Below, in pieces: positions 62,703 to 64,000 of a stretch of DNA of 64,000 nucleotides. Source of the DNA: Lachnospiraceae bacterium. GTDB lineage: Bacteria > Bacillota_A > Clostridia > Lachnospirales > Lachnospiraceae. The stretch is from NCBI GenBank assembly GCA_004556565.1, contig SFGN01000007.1:1-64000 (forward strand), written 5' to 3'. The notes under the pieces are model-generated. The model had not been told where the DNA came from and ran no database searches. It worked only from the letters and a program-made list of their open reading frames with translations. The position numbers and the translations under genes are program-made. The first letter of the stretch is position 1. Each line of letters opens with the position of its first letter.

Positions 62703-64000
62703 TCAATCCTCCACTGTTATGTCCATATGAATATTTTGATTTTGAATGACTTTTTCCAGATCTACAAATGTATCTTCAAAAGGCCGGCCTTCTTCGGCCT
62801 GCCGGATTTCCACTTCCACTCTTTTTCCGATCCGTTTTTCAATATGAGCCTCCAGCTCCTTTATATGTTCTTCTTTCCGCATTGAGTCTGCACTGACCTC
62901 ATCTGAAATTACGATCAGCAGGCGGTTCTCTCCACCCAGGCTCAATTTGGCACCTTTAAGATAAAAACTGGCAGGCGGCCCCAGTTCATCCCTTATGGAA
63001 CGGAAATTTTTCACAACTTCTTTGATGTCTTCCGGAATCGCTGCAGGGACAGCCGCCGGCTTCTTCTCCGCCCTTTCATATATTCCGCTTCCCGCGCCCG
63101 CATCCGTGCCGCTGCCCGCGCGGACAACAGCCTGACCTGCAGCCGGTATCATTCCACGTTCCATCTTATCCTCAAGAACACGGATCCGATCCAGCACAGA
63201 GTCATAATTTGTCTCCATCTCAGGCGTACATAATTTAATCAGTGCCACCTCCAGAAGCACCCGCTTCTGTGTCGCATATTTCATCCGGCCTGACACTTCG
63301 GAAAACACACGGATATATCTGAGCAGCGTGCCGACATCTGCCATCTTCGCTTCTTCTTTTAATTGAAGCAGATTTTCTTTAGACACATCCAGCATATCGT
63401 CAGCGGATTGCGATGTTTTCACCAGAAGGAGATTTCTCAGATACCATGTGAAATCCACGGTAAGCTGTGCAAGCTCTCTCCCCTGCATGACCAGTTCTTC
63501 CACGATATGGAGGACTTCCGGGACATTCCGCCTGAAAATCGTCCTGAGCAGACGGCTGAATACATCTGTATCCACTGCTCCCAGCACTTCAAGCACATGT
63601 TCGTAGGTCAGCTTCTGCCCCAGATAAAACGCAATACACTGATCCAGAAGACTCAGCGCATCGCGCATGGAACCATCCGCCGCTTTGGCGATATACCGCA
63701 GAGCTTTTTCTTCAGCTTCCACATGCTCTGCATCTGTTAATTCTCTCATACGTGCCGTGATGGTGTCAATAGAAATTCTGCGGAAATCATAATGCTGGCA
63801 TCGGGACAAAATTGTGACCGGTATTTTATGCACTTCTGTAGTCGCCAGAATAAAAATAACATACTCCGGCGGTTCCTCCAGTGTCTTAAGAAGTGCATTG
63901 AACGCCCCAATTGACAGCATATGCACCTCATCGATAATATAGACCTTATACCTTCCCTCTGTCGGGCGGTAAGCTACTTCTTCCCTGATTTCGCGGATAT
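62703..64000 (-). CDS. dnaX: DNA polymerase III gamma/tau subunit (5' end outside window)
   Basis: Clamp-loader ATPase; the gene enters from the right edge and the visible part has about 432 codons. It begins in frame as REIREEVAYRPTEGRYKVY and reaches IIDEVHMLS (Walker B), LLKTLEEPPEYVIFILATTE (sensor region) and LSRCQHYDF, then the collar domain (about 63.0-63.6 kb) and a variable Ala/Gly-rich linker with a C-terminal domain. The P-loop and start lie beyond 64000. A programmed frameshift site was not identified. Confidence 0.95.
   Translation of the reverse strand, partial: IREIREEVAYRPTEGRYKVYIIDEVHMLSIGAFNALLKTLEEPPEYVIFILATTEVHKIPVTILSRCQHYDFRRISIDTITARMRELTDAEHVEAEEKALRYIAKAADGSMRDALSLLDQCIAFYLGQKLTYEHVLEVLGAVDTDVFSRLLRTIFRRNVPEVLHIVEELVMQGRELAQLTVDFTWYLRNLLLVKTSQSADDMLDVSKENLLQLKEEAKMADVGTLLRYIRVFSEVSGRMKYATQKRVLLEVALIKLCTPEMETNYDSVLDRIRVLEDKMERGMIPAAGQAVVRAGSGTDAGAGSGIYERAEKKPAAVPAAIPEDIKEVVKNFRSIRDELGPPASFYLKGAKLSLGGENRLLIVISDEVSADSMRKEEHIKELEAHIEKRIGKRVEVEIRQAEEGRPFEDTFVDLEKVIQNQNIHMDITVED

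Overview
The window looks like chromosome from a spore-former-related Gram-positive of the Clostridia, most probably family Lachnospiraceae. The reasons are family-level: a tryptophan T-box leader, a SpoIIID relic, GdpP/RplI/DnaB and RpsF/SSB/RpsR clusters, DUF951 and DUF5711 proteins, a split transketolase, class B sortase, and moderate GC. The genus cannot be fixed from the sequence alone.

Layout. 0-4.7 kb: one minus-strand operon of response regulator, sensor kinase, two ABC-2 permeases and an ATPase. 4.7-8.8 kb: a truncated spoIIID, an HxlR regulator with an alpha/beta hydrolase, a PPP-type phosphatase, a DUF421 membrane protein and a decayed metallophosphoesterase. 8.9-12.4 kb (+): Trp T-box leader, TrpB2 and an NSS-family sodium symporter. 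12.5-14.5 kb: BlaR1/BlaI-like pair with twin operators. 14.8-20.7 kb: a BMP-type nucleoside ABC transporter operon whose last permease gene is broken, followed by DUF554. 21.2-32.4 kb: a complete type I-C CRISPR-Cas locus, cas3-cas5-cas8-cas7-cas4-cas1-cas2 followed by leader and an array of 47 repeats and 46 spacers, all reading on the minus strand. 32.5-34.4 kb: a small accessory cluster (MBL hydrolase, DUF1330, short ORF) next to a frameshifted TetR gene with two matching palindromic operators. 34.5-38.5 kb: RlmD, YhaM and an HtrA-like protein that lacks its catalytic triad. 38.7-43.3 kb (+): MutS2 and a two-component system. 43.4-46.5 kb: a lipoprotein binding protein with an acidic insert, ferredoxin, MerR-like protein and a 164-bp MITE with IS66-like ends. 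46.5-54.2 kb: dnaB-rplI-gdpP, rpsF-ssb-rpsR, DUF951, sortase B and a HAD phosphatase. 54.3-64 kb: four tRNAs, cysteine synthase, CvpA, DUF5711, a LysM protein, split transketolase, recR-ybaB-dnaX (dnaX runs off the right edge).

The accessory interest is concentrated in the I-C locus. All 47 repeats read as identical. Two spacers match the same protospacer register and differ only at two synonymous codon positions. The seven leader-proximal spacers are much richer in GC than the rest. The cas8c gene carries a well-placed internal start for Cas11c. Elsewhere several genes are visibly decaying (spoIIID, nupQ-like permease, tetR, metallophosphoesterase), and the MITE has a perfect 8-bp target duplication. 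I did not find a clearly new multi-gene system; the best unexplained candidates are the dead HtrA-like protein and the TetR/DUF1330/MBL cluster.
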